Assembly (NCBI GenBank): GCA_014237855.1 | Contig: JABACD010000012.1 | Span: 1 to 64,000, forward strand | Length of the DNA: 64,000 nt | From: Planctomycetota bacterium | Lineage (GTDB): Bacteria > Planctomycetota > UBA1135 > GCA-002686595 | Direction of reading: 5' to 3' | Shown here: positions 52,551 to 62,200 of the stretch, piece after piece | How the letters are laid out: every line of letters begins with the position of its first letter | How positions within the stretch are numbered: the stretch's first letter is position 1 | Made by a program: the position numbers and the translations under genes | The notes under the pieces: model-generated | What the model saw: the letters and a program-made list of their open reading frames with translations, nothing else | What the model was told of the DNA's origin: nothing | Databases searched by the model: none

Positions 52551-54281
52551 TTGAAACCTCTCTCTCCTCGGCATCGCCTCCAGCTGCTGGCAGTCGGGTA
52601 CCTGATCTATGTGCTCGCTGGTCCGGGAATCCTGCTCTCGGCGGGGTCGCCCCTGGGAGCGTTGGGGTTGGTGTTCTGGGCGCTCGCCGCGAGCCGGCCG
52701 GGTCCCTGGAAAAAGAGGATCGAGTGGCTGGCTGGTGCCTGCGCGCTCACCGCGCAGACGACCTGGATGGGGATCGTCTTCTGGTTTGCTCTGATCTGGT
52801 TGTTCGTGGGTTACGGCTGTTGGTCCGTCTGGGGTGGGTGGTTGATGAAGCGTCTCTCCGCCTGCTTGCCCCTGACCCTGGCGACTCCCCTGGCCTGGAT
52901 CGGGTTCGAGAGTCTCTTGACCTGGACATCGCCCCCGATCGGGCTGTCCTGGCTACGACTCGGGCACTATCTCAATGACTGGCCTGGGCTGGCGGGGTCA
53001 GGGAGGGTCTGGGGAGTGATGGGGCTTGGCTTTCTGCTGGCAACCCTGGCGGGCTCACTGGCGGAGCTGATCGTCAGCTACCGGGAGCACGGCAGGTTGA
53101 AGCTCACACGCGGGTCGTGGATCTTCTGTGGCCTCACGGCCGGTTTGGCCGTTCTCTTCGCCTCGGTCGTGCGGCCCCCGGCCTCGAAGAGCGGCCCACG
53201 TGTCCTGCTGGTCCAGCCAGCCTTCGAGCAGGTTCGCAAGCAGCGAGCCGGAGAGCCGGACGAGCTCTTCGTCGACTCCCTCGAGCTGACCTCCCTGGGC
53301 CTCGCCGAGCTGAAGCGCGCGGGCGAGCGGGCCCCCAATCTCGTCTGCTGGGGAGAGACGATGTTCCCCTATCCTGAGGTGGTCAGCGAGGTGGCCGATG
53401 ACCTGTCCAACCTGCGCGTGGATCCCTGGAACTTGCTGGGGGAGATGACCGCGAGGGAAACCCAGGGCTTCCTGGATCTGCTCGAGTTCAAGGAGGAGCA
53501 GGCCTTGCTGGCTCTCTACGGGGGCGAGCAAGCCACCCGACGATTCGTCAAGGGCGTGCTCGATCCTGAGACCTACTTCCTGTCCGGCCGCGAGGTCTTG
53601 ATCGCTCGAGATGGCCGAGTGCGGCGCACGAACTCGGTTGTCCTGTGGGGCGCGACCGGAGGCCAGCTGGGGCGGGCGGAGAAGACCCACCTGGCGCCGG
53701 GCGGTGAGACCATGGTGGGGCTGGAGAGGCTGGAACTCGTGCGGGACATCATCTACTCGGTGGCTGGATACGTCCCTGATATGGCCCCGGCCCTGGAGCC
53801 GGTCGTGTTGCGTCTGCCGCGCTCCTCCGGGGGGAGCTGGTCATTCAGCGCAACGGTCTGCTTCGACAACGCCTTCACAGATGTCTACGCCGAGCCCCTG
53901 CGGGCGGGACCCCTGGACTTTCACCTCGTGATCTCCAATGAGGCCTGGTACGAGGACGCTCAGGAGCTCGATCAGATGGTCGCCTTCTCGCGGATGCACG
54001 CACTATGCACCGCACGATCCCTGGTGCGTTGCGCCAACAGTGGCGTTTCCGCTGCATTCGGCATGGGGGGAGAGGAGCTGGCACGCCTGGTGGTCGATGG
54101 CGAGGATCGACAGGTCTCTGGGACCCTGGCGGTCGATGTGCCGGTGCCGGCCTCGTCGAGGGCTGCAGCGACCCCCTTCGTCTGGCTCGAGCCCTACCTG
54201 GATCCGCTTGCTGCTCTACTGCCGGTGCTCCTGGTGTTTTTACGGGGCCGGAAGCGTAGTTTGGGGGGGATCGGTTCGTAA
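52551..54281 (+). CDS. lnt: Apolipoprotein N-acyltransferase
   Basis: The 576-residue enzyme adds the third acyl chain to lipoproteins at the inner membrane. The N-terminal third holds several membrane helices (LLAVGYLIYVLAGPGILLSAG, GLVFWALAAS and others). The carbon-nitrogen hydrolase domain begins at VLLVQPAFEQV. Its Glu-Lys-Cys triad is visible: NLVCWGETMFPYPE, AEKTHLAPGGETM and TVCFDNAFTD. A last helix near the end (LAALLPVLLVFL) fits Lnt. The start codon is TTG 52551, 9 bases after the moeA stop; no ATG suits better. It is somewhat longer than E. coli Lnt (512). Confidence 0.88.
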   Translation: MKPLSPRHRLQLLAVGYLIYVLAGPGILLSAGSPLGALGLVFWALAASRPGPWKKRIEWLAGACALTAQTTWMGIVFWFALIWLFVGYGCWSVWGGWLMKRLSACLPLTLATPLAWIGFESLLTWTSPPIGLSWLRLGHYLNDWPGLAGSGRVWGVMGLGFLLATLAGSLAELIVSYREHGRLKLTRGSWIFCGLTAGLAVLFASVVRPPASKSGPRVLLVQPAFEQVRKQRAGEPDELFVDSLELTSLGLAELKRAGERAPNLVCWGETMFPYPEVVSEVADDLSNLRVDPWNLLGEMTARETQGFLDLLEFKEEQALLALYGGEQATRRFVKGVLDPETYFLSGREVLIARDGRVRRTNSVVLWGATGGQLGRAEKTHLAPGGETMVGLERLELVRDIIYSVAGYVPDMAPALEPVVLRLPRSSGGSWSFSATVCFDNAFTDVYAEPLRAGPLDFHLVISNEAWYEDAQELDQMVAFSRMHALCTARSLVRCANSGVSAAFGMGGEELARLVVDGEDRQVSGTLAVDVPVPASSRAAATPFVWLEPYLDPLAALLPVLLVFLRGRKRSLGGIGS

Positions 54282-54720
54282 CCTGGCCACTGATCTAGGT
54301 TAGTGCCGATCGAGCGAGTCTGCCTCGGCCTTGACCCTCCTGAGCTTGCTCTGTACACTCGCGCCCCGCTCTTGGGACCGTAGCGTGCAATCAGGCCGAA
54401 CTCCTTGACTGGTAGGGGGTTAGGGGTTGTTACCGTGCTACTCCCAGAACAACCAAGAACCCGTAGCCATGGCTTGTGCCAGGGTGCGGAACCGCCGAGC
54501 GGCCTCATCTGCTGCTCCGATCGTCGACCCCAGACCATCGGATTGGAGCGCGAGGCTCTCAGAAACCTATCCCGATACGTCCTCCCCGATCCCTATACTT
54601 CACGCCGCCCGAAACCGACATCCACGGCTGACTGCCACACCGCAGTAGCACCCCGTGGCTTGGACGAGTCGGAACGGCCACGAGTCTCCACCGGATCCCG
54701 CCACCTCATCACGAACTCCC
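54282..54720. other. Long 5' leader region without a gene
   Basis: The 439 bases between lnt and the coiled-coil gene carry no convincing gene. Besides the promoter at 54331-54359, there is a hairpin with GGTTGTT (54425-54431) and AACAACC (54448-54454), and a second, weaker -35-like TTGACT at 54405-54410. A 6-bp repeat (54279-54284 with 54297-54302) overlaps the lnt stop. I see no tRNA, RNase P, tmRNA or SRP RNA signature. It could hold an unrecognised leader element or a small RNA. Confidence 0.5.
54331..54359 (+). promoter_or_regulatory. Sigma70-like promoter upstream of the coiled-coil membrane protein
   Basis: A -35 element TTGACC (5 of 6 to consensus) at 54331-54336, a 17-base spacer and a -10 element TACACT (4 of 6) at 54354-54359 form the best sigma70 promoter seen in the window. 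Transcription would start near 54366 and leave a leader of about 355 bases before ATG 54721. Confidence 0.55.
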
Positions 54721-55578
54721 ATGAGCCCCATCGGACGGATTTTCATCGTCTTGAACCTGATCCTCGCCGCCCTCTTCATGTCTTGGGCCGCGCACAACGT
54801 GGCAACGAGCCACGAATACAAGGCGAAGTATGACGACGAGGTAGCAGCCCACGACGCGAGCAAGACAGGCCTCGAAGCCCAGCTCAGTTCGATTCGCGCA
54901 GATCTCGACACGAAGAGCACCGAGGCGGACAACTTCCGCTCGGAGCGCGACGACGCTCAGGCAGCGGTCGCTCGCATCGAGGCGCAGAACGGTACCCTGC
55001 AGCAGCAGATCTCCGAGGCGAACGCCACGAACTCCAAGAACGCCGGCGCACTCTCGGACATTCAGAACACCCTGGGGCAGATCGAGTCTGCCAAGGACGA
55101 GGCTGTGACTGCACGCCGCGAAGCAGAGAACGAGCGCGATGATGCCCTCTCCTCAGCTCAGGAGGCAAACACCACCTCAGAGGGTCTGCTCGCGGCCAAC
55201 GTTGCGCTTGAGAAGGCCATCTTGGACCTGCAGGAGACCATCGTTGCTCAGCAGGGCGACGTCAGCCAGCTTGAGACCCAACTGGCCACCCTCGTCGACG
55301 TGACGGGCGTGAGCTACAAGGACATCATGGCTCAGGATCAAATCGAAGCGTCCGTTCTTCAGGCGCTCTACGACAGCAAGCCCGGCCTGGTGGCTCTCAA
55401 CGTCGGTTCGAAAGACGGCGTCAAGAGGGGTTACACCTTCGAGGTCTTCGCGGGAAGTGACTACAAGGGTCAGGTCCGCGTGGAGAACGTCCGTGAGGAC
55501 ATGTGCACCGCTCTGATCCTCCGCATGGAAGATGGCGCGATGATCAAGGCCGGCGACAAGGCCGCAACTCGCCTCTAG
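54721..55578 (+). CDS. Single-pass membrane protein with long coiled coil, unknown function
   Basis: The 285-residue protein starts with a short hydrophobic helix (IFIVLNLILAALFMSWAAH, residues 7-25). Then follows a predicted coiled coil from about residue 35 to 195, full of Ala, Glu, Gln, Asp and Lys heptads. The last 90 residues are a small beta-rich domain (VALNVGSKDGVKRGYTFEVFAGSDYKGQVRVENV). The domain looks like a compact barrel similar in feel to MreC-type or secretion-adaptor folds. It is followed 25 bases later by the small membrane protein gene and lies upstream of the mre operon, so a link to cell-envelope or shape work is possible but unproven. Confidence 0.7.
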   Translation: MSPIGRIFIVLNLILAALFMSWAAHNVATSHEYKAKYDDEVAAHDASKTGLEAQLSSIRADLDTKSTEADNFRSERDDAQAAVARIEAQNGTLQQQISEANATNSKNAGALSDIQNTLGQIESAKDEAVTARREAENERDDALSSAQEANTTSEGLLAANVALEKAILDLQETIVAQQGDVSQLETQLATLVDVTGVSYKDIMAQDQIEASVLQALYDSKPGLVALNVGSKDGVKRGYTFEVFAGSDYKGQVRVENVREDMCTALILRMEDGAMIKAGDKAATRL

Positions 55579-55603
55579 GGCCTAGAACTCAAAGGAGCTG
55601 AGC

Positions 55604-55837
55604 ATGGCACGTAGTCGTTCACGCAACGCAGGTGGCGGAAGCCGCCAGTCGAAGGCCAAGTCGCGGAAGTCCTCGGCACCGGCAGCTGCCGAGGTTGAGG
55701 TTGTCGAGGAGTCCGGTGGGCTCACGATCGACGACGGCATTCCGATCATCACCACGGTCCTGCTGGTCGTGGCCTTTTTCCTGGTCGACTACGTCCTCGG
55801 GACCCAGTACGACTCCGGAATGTTCTTCAAGAACTAG
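55604..55837 (+). CDS. Small single-pass membrane protein, unknown function
   Basis: The 77-residue protein has a basic, Ser/Arg/Lys-rich N-terminus, an acidic linker and one hydrophobic helix near residues 48-65 (IITTVLLVVAFFLVDYVLG), ending in a short tail. A good ribosome-binding site AAAGGAG lies 7 bases before ATG 55604, rare in this window. It follows the coiled-coil protein by 25 bases, and both probably form a two-gene unit closed by the hairpin at 55861-55894. No family is recognised. Confidence 0.7.
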   Translation: MARSRSRNAGGGSRQSKAKSRKSSAPAAAEVEVVEESGGLTIDDGIPIITTVLLVVAFFLVDYVLGTQYDSGMFFKN

Positions 55838-55860
55838 CCACCAGGACAGATCACCCGATC

Positions 55861-55894
55861 AGCGGGCCGCGTTCCTCGAGGAATGCGGCCCGCT
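55861..55894 (+). terminator. Hairpin terminator after the small membrane protein gene
   Basis: A 15-bp stem with one G-U wobble (AGCGGGCCGCGTTCC at 55861-55875 with 55880-55894) closes a TCGA loop, followed by CTGATTTA. It begins 23 bases after the stop of the small membrane protein gene and should end the two-gene unit before mreB. Confidence 0.7.
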
Positions 55895-56092
55895 CTGATT
55901 TACGATCCAAAACAGAGCGAGGCGTCCCGGGGGGGTGGGGAATGAGGCGCTGCGGGACCTGACGACCCCTCCCGCAGCCTCCTGGTGGAATCTGGATCCT
56001 CCTGGGGGCGCTTTCAATAGGCGGTCCTAGGAAGCGTGATTCCCACGCGCCCAATGCCAGGGAGAAGAAGGTAGCGACTGCGAGTCGGATCC

Positions 56093-56120
56093 TTGATCGG
56101 CCCAACACGACCGCTACACT
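56093..56120 (+). promoter_or_regulatory. Candidate sigma70 promoter for the mre operon
   Basis: TTGATC at 56093-56098 and TACACT at 56115-56120 are spaced by 16 bases, each matching 4 of 6 consensus positions. It lies about 110 bases before ATG 56232. Computed only by eye. Confidence 0.35.
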
Positions 56121-56231
56121 GCAGGGACCACCGCACTCAATGGCGTCCAAAGAGGCCGATGAAGGCGATTCTCGGGCTTTCCGAGCGCTCTCGACCCCCG
56201 ATTCCACACGCCACGGTGGCTGCGAGTCCGT

Positions 56232-57293
56232 ATGGTGAACGTTCTGAAGCCCATGGAGTGGGCCCTGGGTCGATTCTCAGTCGACATGGGCATCGATCTC
56301 GGTACGGCAAACACTCTGGTCAGTGTCAGAGGCAGAGGGATCATCCTCAACGAACCGAGCGTGGTGGCGGTTCGCAAGGACACCGGAGAGGTGTTGCTCG
56401 ATGGAATGGCCGTCGGAAACACGGCCAAGGCCATGTTGGGCAAGACGCCCGGTTCGATCGAGGCCATTCGACCCCTTCGTCATGGCGTGATTGCGGACTT
56501 CGATGTGACCGAGAAGATGCTGCGCTACTTCATCACCAAGGTCCACGAGGGTCGGCACTGGGTGAAGCCCCAGGTGGTGATCGCGGTTCCCGTCGGAATC
56601 ACGGCGGTCGAGCGTCGTGCGGTGATTCACTCGGCAGAGCGTGCCGGTGCACGAAAGGTCTATCTGATCGACGAGCCAATGGCTGCAGGGATCGGCTGCG
56701 ACCTTCCGGTCACCGAAGCTCGAGGCTCCTTGATCGTCGATATCGGCGGCGGTACGACGGAAATAGCAGTCCTGTCCCTGGCCGGGGCCGTCGTGGCCAC
56801 CTCACTGCGGATCGCTGGCGATGAGATGGACGATGCCATCGTCAGTCACCTGCGCCGACATCACTCGCTCCTGGTTGGCGAGCAGTCCGCCGAGCGAATC
56901 AAGCTCACGATCGGCGCTGCCTACCCGATGGAGCAGGAGCTCTCCATGGAGGTCAAGGGACGTGACTCGGTCACCGGCTTGCCGCGGCGGACGACTGTCA
57001 CGTCGATCGAAATACGCGAGGCCCTCGAGCAGCCCGTGCGCCTGATCTGTGAAGCAGTGCGGGCAATCCTCGAGGAGGCGCCCCCTGAAATCTCAGCGGA
57101 CCTGGTCGACACCGGGGTCACGCTGGTTGGTGGTGGGGCACTTCTGTTCGGCATCGCGGATGCCGTGTCCGCGCATCTTGGAGTCCCGGCTCGGGTCTCC
57201 GAGGATCCGCTCAGCGCGGTTGCCCGTGGGACTGGAATCTTCCTCGACAAGCTGGACGTGTTCTCGCGCGTTCTCGCGGCGGAAGAAGACTGA
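56232..57293 (+). CDS. mreB: Rod shape-determining protein MreB
   Basis: The 353-residue actin homologue has the MreB series: MGIDLGTANTLV (phosphate 1), AVPVGITAVERRAVIHSAERAGA, LIDEPMAAGIGCDLPV, VDIGGGTTEIAVLSL (phosphate 2), GDEMDDAIV, and LVGGGALLFGIADAVSAHLG (adenosine). It forms filaments under the inner membrane that guide lateral wall synthesis. ATG 56232 gives a 17-residue leader before the fold; later Met residues at 8 and 19 are alternatives. It heads the mreB-mreC-mreD-mrdA-rodA operon. Confidence 0.97.
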   Translation: MVNVLKPMEWALGRFSVDMGIDLGTANTLVSVRGRGIILNEPSVVAVRKDTGEVLLDGMAVGNTAKAMLGKTPGSIEAIRPLRHGVIADFDVTEKMLRYFITKVHEGRHWVKPQVVIAVPVGITAVERRAVIHSAERAGARKVYLIDEPMAAGIGCDLPVTEARGSLIVDIGGGTTEIAVLSLAGAVVATSLRIAGDEMDDAIVSHLRRHHSLLVGEQSAERIKLTIGAAYPMEQELSMEVKGRDSVTGLPRRTTVTSIEIREALEQPVRLICEAVRAILEEAPPEISADLVDTGVTLVGGGALLFGIADAVSAHLGVPARVSEDPLSAVARGTGIFLDKLDVFSRVLAAEED

Positions 57294-57352
57294 TTCCCGT
57301 GAGCGTACTCGTTCGTTTCCAGGGCAGCGTTTCCACGGTCAGCTAGGGGCCC

Positions 57353-58777
57353 GTGATCCGGGACCTCGGCCGTCGGCGGACGATCTACTTCGTCCTGCTG
57401 GTCGTCTGCGCGGTTCTGTCGCTGCGGCCGATCCCGCTGGTAGGCGGAGTGATCGAGCTGGTCTTCGTACCGACGCGACTGATTGCGGAGCTGGTGGCGC
57501 CCCTGGCCTGGTTGCGCTCCGGCGAGGTCCGCGCTGCGGAGAGGCAAATTGATGCCGAGGCTCGAGTGGTGCGCGGTGCGGCCGCGGACCTGCTTGCCAT
57601 CGAGCAGCAGAGTGCTCTGCCCACTCGTCCCAAGTTACTTGTGGGGCGCCGGATGATCCATGGTGAGGTCATTCGTCGCAGTCGGGGCGATCTGGATCGC
57701 GTCGAGGTTCGCGTGGCCTCGACGGAGGGCATCGTGCCCGACCTTCCAGTGATCACGGGGGATCAATACGTTGGACGTGTTGCCCGACTGGGCAACCAGG
57801 AGAACATGATCCTGGTGGACCTTGTCACCGGGAAGGACTTCTTCGTCGGTGCATCGGTGGCGCGAACGGACTGGCGTGGCGAGGCCATCGGGGAGAGTGT
57901 CGAGTTTGTTGTAGGTGGTCTGGCGCCACGTTCGATGGACGAGCAGCTGCATCTGGCGCTGCACAACCCGAGTCTTCGGGGGATAAAGAAAGGACCAGTC
58001 CACGTCTTCGAGCCCGCTGACATGGATCCTGAACTGGCGGAGCTCTCTCGGGGCTTCTCCCTGGGCGAACTGCAGACCTTGCAGACCATCTCCGGAAGTG
58101 AGCTGCCCCTGATCCAGTCACCCCTTGATTTCAAGAGCGGCCTCTTCCAGGTGATCGTCCTGGCACCCGAGGACAAGGCGTCTGCGGTCGAGATGTTGCA
58201 GCTGGAGACCTTCGTCGAGGACAACTGGATTCGGACCAGCACGCTGACCCGAGGGGATGTGACTCCGACCCGTGAGGGACGCAGGCTTGCGCGGGGTAGT
58301 CTCGCCGGGTTGAGGACTGGTCAGGCGGTTGCCCTTGGCGCTCATCTGGTCGGTCGGGTGGGTGAGACCGGACCCCTCGCGGCCGACCTGATCGGACTCG
58401 GAGATCCTGGTGTGCGGCTCGCCGTGCTGGCAGAGATCGAGGGCGAGGCGTCTCCCCGCCCCCTTGGTGAGCTTGTTGCTCTGGGCCGGAGTCGGCACGA
58501 TGGGAGCCTGGGCTTTCGCTGGATCTGCCGGATCGACCTGGGAGAGGCTCGTGAGGGCGAGCTGCTCGAGGCCGACCTCTACACGGGGTCCGGAGAGGAC
58601 GGAGTACCACGGGGTCTGTTCATCGGCGAGACCGAGCTGCCAACGACACGCCGACCTCACGAGATCACGGTCTGGCAAGACCCGGCGGTTCGTGAACTCG
58701 AGCGCGTCTTTGTCTGGAAGGGTCCTGAGGTGAAGAGGCGTCCAGAATCGGTCACCCGGCTCGGAGGTACACGGTGA
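57353..58777 (+). CDS. mreC: Rod shape-determining protein MreC-like
   Basis: The 474-residue protein starts with a GTG at 57353. It has one membrane helix (IYFVLLVVCAVLSLRPIPLV) and a periplasmic region. A short helical part is followed by a beta domain of the MreC type: RRSRGDLDRVEVRVASTEGIVPDLPVITGDQYVGRVARLGNQENMILVD. It is about 100 residues longer than E. coli MreC (367), with a second beta-rich half (AVALGAHLVGRVGETG...). Position between mreB and mreD and the MreC-like core make the call, though similarity is weak. It should join MreB to PBP2. Confidence 0.78.
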   Translation: MIRDLGRRRTIYFVLLVVCAVLSLRPIPLVGGVIELVFVPTRLIAELVAPLAWLRSGEVRAAERQIDAEARVVRGAAADLLAIEQQSALPTRPKLLVGRRMIHGEVIRRSRGDLDRVEVRVASTEGIVPDLPVITGDQYVGRVARLGNQENMILVDLVTGKDFFVGASVARTDWRGEAIGESVEFVVGGLAPRSMDEQLHLALHNPSLRGIKKGPVHVFEPADMDPELAELSRGFSLGELQTLQTISGSELPLIQSPLDFKSGLFQVIVLAPEDKASAVEMLQLETFVEDNWIRTSTLTRGDVTPTREGRRLARGSLAGLRTGQAVALGAHLVGRVGETGPLAADLIGLGDPGVRLAVLAEIEGEASPRPLGELVALGRSRHDGSLGFRWICRIDLGEAREGELLEADLYTGSGEDGVPRGLFIGETELPTTRRPHEITVWQDPAVRELERVFVWKGPEVKRRPESVTRLGGTR

Positions 58778-59283
58778 AGTCCTCGTCGCGGCTGCTCGCC
58801 TGGTTCTTCCTGGTGCTCTGGTTTGCCTGGATACACGCTCTGCAGGAGCGTCTGAGCGTCAATGAGACCTTTGCTCTGGCAACTCCGGATCTGGGTATGG
58901 TGTTCTTCGTCGGTCTCCTCGGTGTCGTGCGCAAGAACGATCTCTTTCTGGTCGCGATCCTGGCCGCTATCTGTCGCAAGAGCTTTTCGGTTGAGCCCGG
59001 CCTGGCGATTCTCTGTGGGTTCCTGGCCCTGGCCTGGCTGGCTTCGCTCCTGCGTGAGATGGTGGAACTCTCGAGTCCGCTGTGGCGAGCCGTGCTTGCC
59101 GGGCTGGGAGCTCTTGGGCTCTCATTGTGGCTGGAGGTGGTGCAATTCACCCGTGTCGGCGTTTCGCTGCCGCCCCTTGATGTGTTGATCGCGCTGGCAT
59201 TTACCAGCGGACTGGCGGCCCTGGCTATCGGGGGCTTCTCGATCAGGCTACCGGGCCTGACACCCTTGAGGGCGGAGGACTGA
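58774..59283 (+). CDS. mreD: Rod shape-determining protein MreD-like
   Basis: The 169-residue protein has several hydrophobic helices: LLAWFFLVLWFAWIHALQ, LGMVFFVGLLGVV, LFLVAILAAICRK, LAILCGFLALAWLASLL and VLIALAFTSGLAALAIGGF. Size and helix number fit MreD, and it lies in the mreC/mrdA gap, overlapping mreC by 4 bases and the next gene by 1. Sequence motifs in MreD are few, so the call rests on position and topology. Confidence 0.75.
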   Translation: MKSSSRLLAWFFLVLWFAWIHALQERLSVNETFALATPDLGMVFFVGLLGVVRKNDLFLVAILAAICRKSFSVEPGLAILCGFLALAWLASLLREMVELSSPLWRAVLAGLGALGLSLWLEVVQFTRVGVSLPPLDVLIALAFTSGLAALAIGGFSIRLPGLTPLRAED

Positions 59284-62200
59284 TGTCGTACCGCCGCATG
59301 CTTCCCCTGATCGTCTGTGTGATGCTTGCGATCATCGGCCTGGTCTTCCGGCTCTATCAGGTCCAGGTCGAAGAGCACGAGATCTGGGCCCGTGAGTCCT
59401 TCAACCTGACCCGTACTGCACGCACGATTCCCTACCTGCGTGGGCGAATTCTCGACCGCAACGGCGATCCCTTCGTTCAAGACGAGGAAGCCTACGCCGT
59501 CCGCTTCATCTATCGCGAGTTCAGGCGTCATCATCCCCTGGGGCAGGTAGCCCACGCCAGGGGCGCGCTGGCCAATGAGAGTGTCTCCCTGCAGGCAGCT
59601 GCACTCGAACTCGAGAGCTGGGGAATGCAGCTTGTGGAGACCAAGGCTGCGGATGTCGAGCGCTTTGCTCGGGGCGAGGCGACGGATGTCTGCGGTATCG
59701 CATTTCCAGAGGTCGAGCGCGGACAGGATCGTCGGCGGGCGCGTGCTGCCGAATTGCGGTTCTACACTCGCGGCTTGCTGCAGGTCACGTTCCGAAACTG
59801 GAACGCAATCAAGAAGCGCATCAGCAAGGGGGACGGCGGTGAGAAGAGCTGGCTTGAGCTCGCCGCTGATCAGGAAGGACTGCCTACTGATCTTCTACGT
59901 GAACGTGTGGCCCTGAGACTTTCACGATCTCTTCAGCGGCTGGAGCAACTCGCCGTGCAGATGGAAGTCAGCAGCCTGGACGGGCTCCTTCCGGTCACGG
60001 CCGAGGAGTCACTCTGGTACCTCGTCGAGGGTCTCCAGACCAAGCGCAGGGAGGTGGAGTTCGCGATTGCGAAGGACCTGTTCGTGGAGGCTGCCGGCTT
60101 CGAGCCAGGCCGGCTGCATCCCGACACACTGGTGGCGATGATCGATCTCTCCTTCGTGAGGGACGAGCTGGGGTGGGGCGGGCTGCTTACCCGCGACTGG
60201 GCCCAGAGCATGCGCTCATCCTGGCTGGAGGACCGCCGCAGCTTTCACGTTCCCAGGGCCGTGATTCGGGCGCGCCTGAGAGAGGACGGTGGCGAGGACG
60301 CTCTCGATGCATACCTAGGTGAGCTGGCGGTTCTATTCGCGCGCAAGCCGAAGACTCCTCGAGAGCGGCGTGAGGCCAGCCGTGAGTGGCAGGAGATCGA
60401 GCAGGTCGCCGTCTTCGCGGAGCTTGAAGACCTGTTCGAGCGAGTGGATCTGGAGGGGCGCGAGATCGTGCCTCTGACCATTTTCGACCAGACCTGGCGG
60501 GCGGCTCATCAGCGGGGGATGAAGCCCGAGGCGCTGGCGGCAGGGGTGTTGCCGTTCGAGATGGCAGCGACTGTGGCTCGTAACAACCCACCCGAGCCCT
60601 ACCTGGACTGGCGTGGCGATGAGCACGCCCCATGGCAGGCACCCCGCTCCAAGCAGGAGGCCCTGGCAAGATTGCTCTGGCAGCTCTACCCGCCAGAGAG
60701 AATTGACTCCAGCCTGACCCTGGTGGATCCGTCCGTGGCGGGCGACGAAGAGGAGCTCCTGGCGTGGGTGGAGAGCCTCTGGGAGGCACAATTTCAGGAG
60801 CAACAGCAGGCCTTCTTCGCGGAGCTGAGAGCTGCCGCGGAGGAGCGAGAGTTCTCCCTGCCCCTCCAGCTCTCGGAGGAGCGCGTCAAGCGTGCCCTCA
60901 AGAAGGGTGACTACTTCATCAGGGATCGGGGCAGTCGCCCCGAACGAATTGACGAGTCGCCCGACGACACCGTGGTCAATACTCTCACGCGTTATGCCGA
61001 CGAGTTCCAGGGCTTCGAGGTCGAGGCACGCACCCGGCGTCTGGCGATGGCACTGGATGAGGACGATCTTCTGGTGGCACGTGAGCTGATTGGCGTGGTA
61101 CGTGAGTCGACTCTTGAAGAGGTCCTCGAGCAGCAGGGGGATCGGGCGGTCTTCTCTCGAATCCTCGCCAAGAAGAATCGCAGCAGGGCCGAACAGGAGC
61201 AGGCTAAAGACCTGAATCGCCGGCTATTCAGGCTGGATGAGGTGCATGGGACGAGCGGGGTCGAAGGGTTGATGGACAACTTCCTGCGGGGTACCAACGG
61301 CTTTCAGGTGAATGAGGGACTCCAGCAGCGAGAAGAGGGAACTCGTAGCGACCTCTTCACTCACAAGGTTGACGGGACCGATGTCGAGCTCACGTTGAGC
61401 ATCGATCTGCAGCGAGCAGCACAGCGTACGATTGAGGACCCCTATCTTCCGGGTGACGAGGAGGTTCGAGACGAGTACTGGTTCCGCAATCCAGTGGGAG
61501 CCATTGTGCTTGCCAGCGTCGAGGGCGAAATCCTCGCCGCGGCCTCCGGCCCCAAGCAGCCGCACGAGTCCTCTCCAGTTCGAGATGGAGAGCGGGCCTA
61601 CAACTATGAGCGCACACTCCGAATGCCATGGTTCCAGCCACCCGGCTCGATCTTCAAGCCCTTTATCGCAGCCTATGCCTTGAGCCGTTGCGGGCTCGAC
61701 GAGCAACAGACCTATGCCTGCTCACTGCGTCCAGACGGAGATGCTGGATGGAACAAGGTGGCCTGTCACCGCACCTGGGGCCACGGAGAAGTCGCTCTCG
61801 ACGAGGCCATCCGTCACTCTTGCAACGCCTATTTCGCTCAGGTGGGCGAGCTTCTGGAATCGAAGGAGAGGGTGAGAGAGCTGGCTCACATGTTTGGTTT
61901 CAACCAGCCGACCGGGGTGCGAGAGTTCGGGAGTGGCCGTGGACTGGTGGAAGTTCACCGCATTCCCAGCCTCAATGATGATCGGCGCTTCAGCACGACC
62001 GACCTGAACCGGGCCGGCAATGGCCTGGCGGTGATCGAGGCCACGCCTGTACAGGTCGCGAGGGCGGTTGCTGGACTCGCGACTGGGAAGCTCCCTTCCA
62101 TGCGCCTGGTGCGCCGGATCGGCGATGATCTTGTTCCGCTGGAGTACGAGGAGGTGCCGCTCCCCGAAGAGGCCCTCCAGGTGGTTCGTGAGGGCATGGT

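Larger units (their letters stand above)
55838..56231. other. Intergenic region between the small membrane protein and mreB
   Basis: The 394 bases hold the terminator at 55861-55894 and a promoter-like pair at 56093-56120. No gene is seen; the frame open across 56093-56824 is a shadow of mreB. The segment around 55930-56040 has a GC-rich composition without repeated structure. Confidence 0.5.

Noticed and set aside
54282-54720. A known structural RNA (SRP, RNase P, tmRNA or tRNA) in the long leader
   Set aside because: No conserved core of these RNAs was found by eye; only a simple hairpin is visible.
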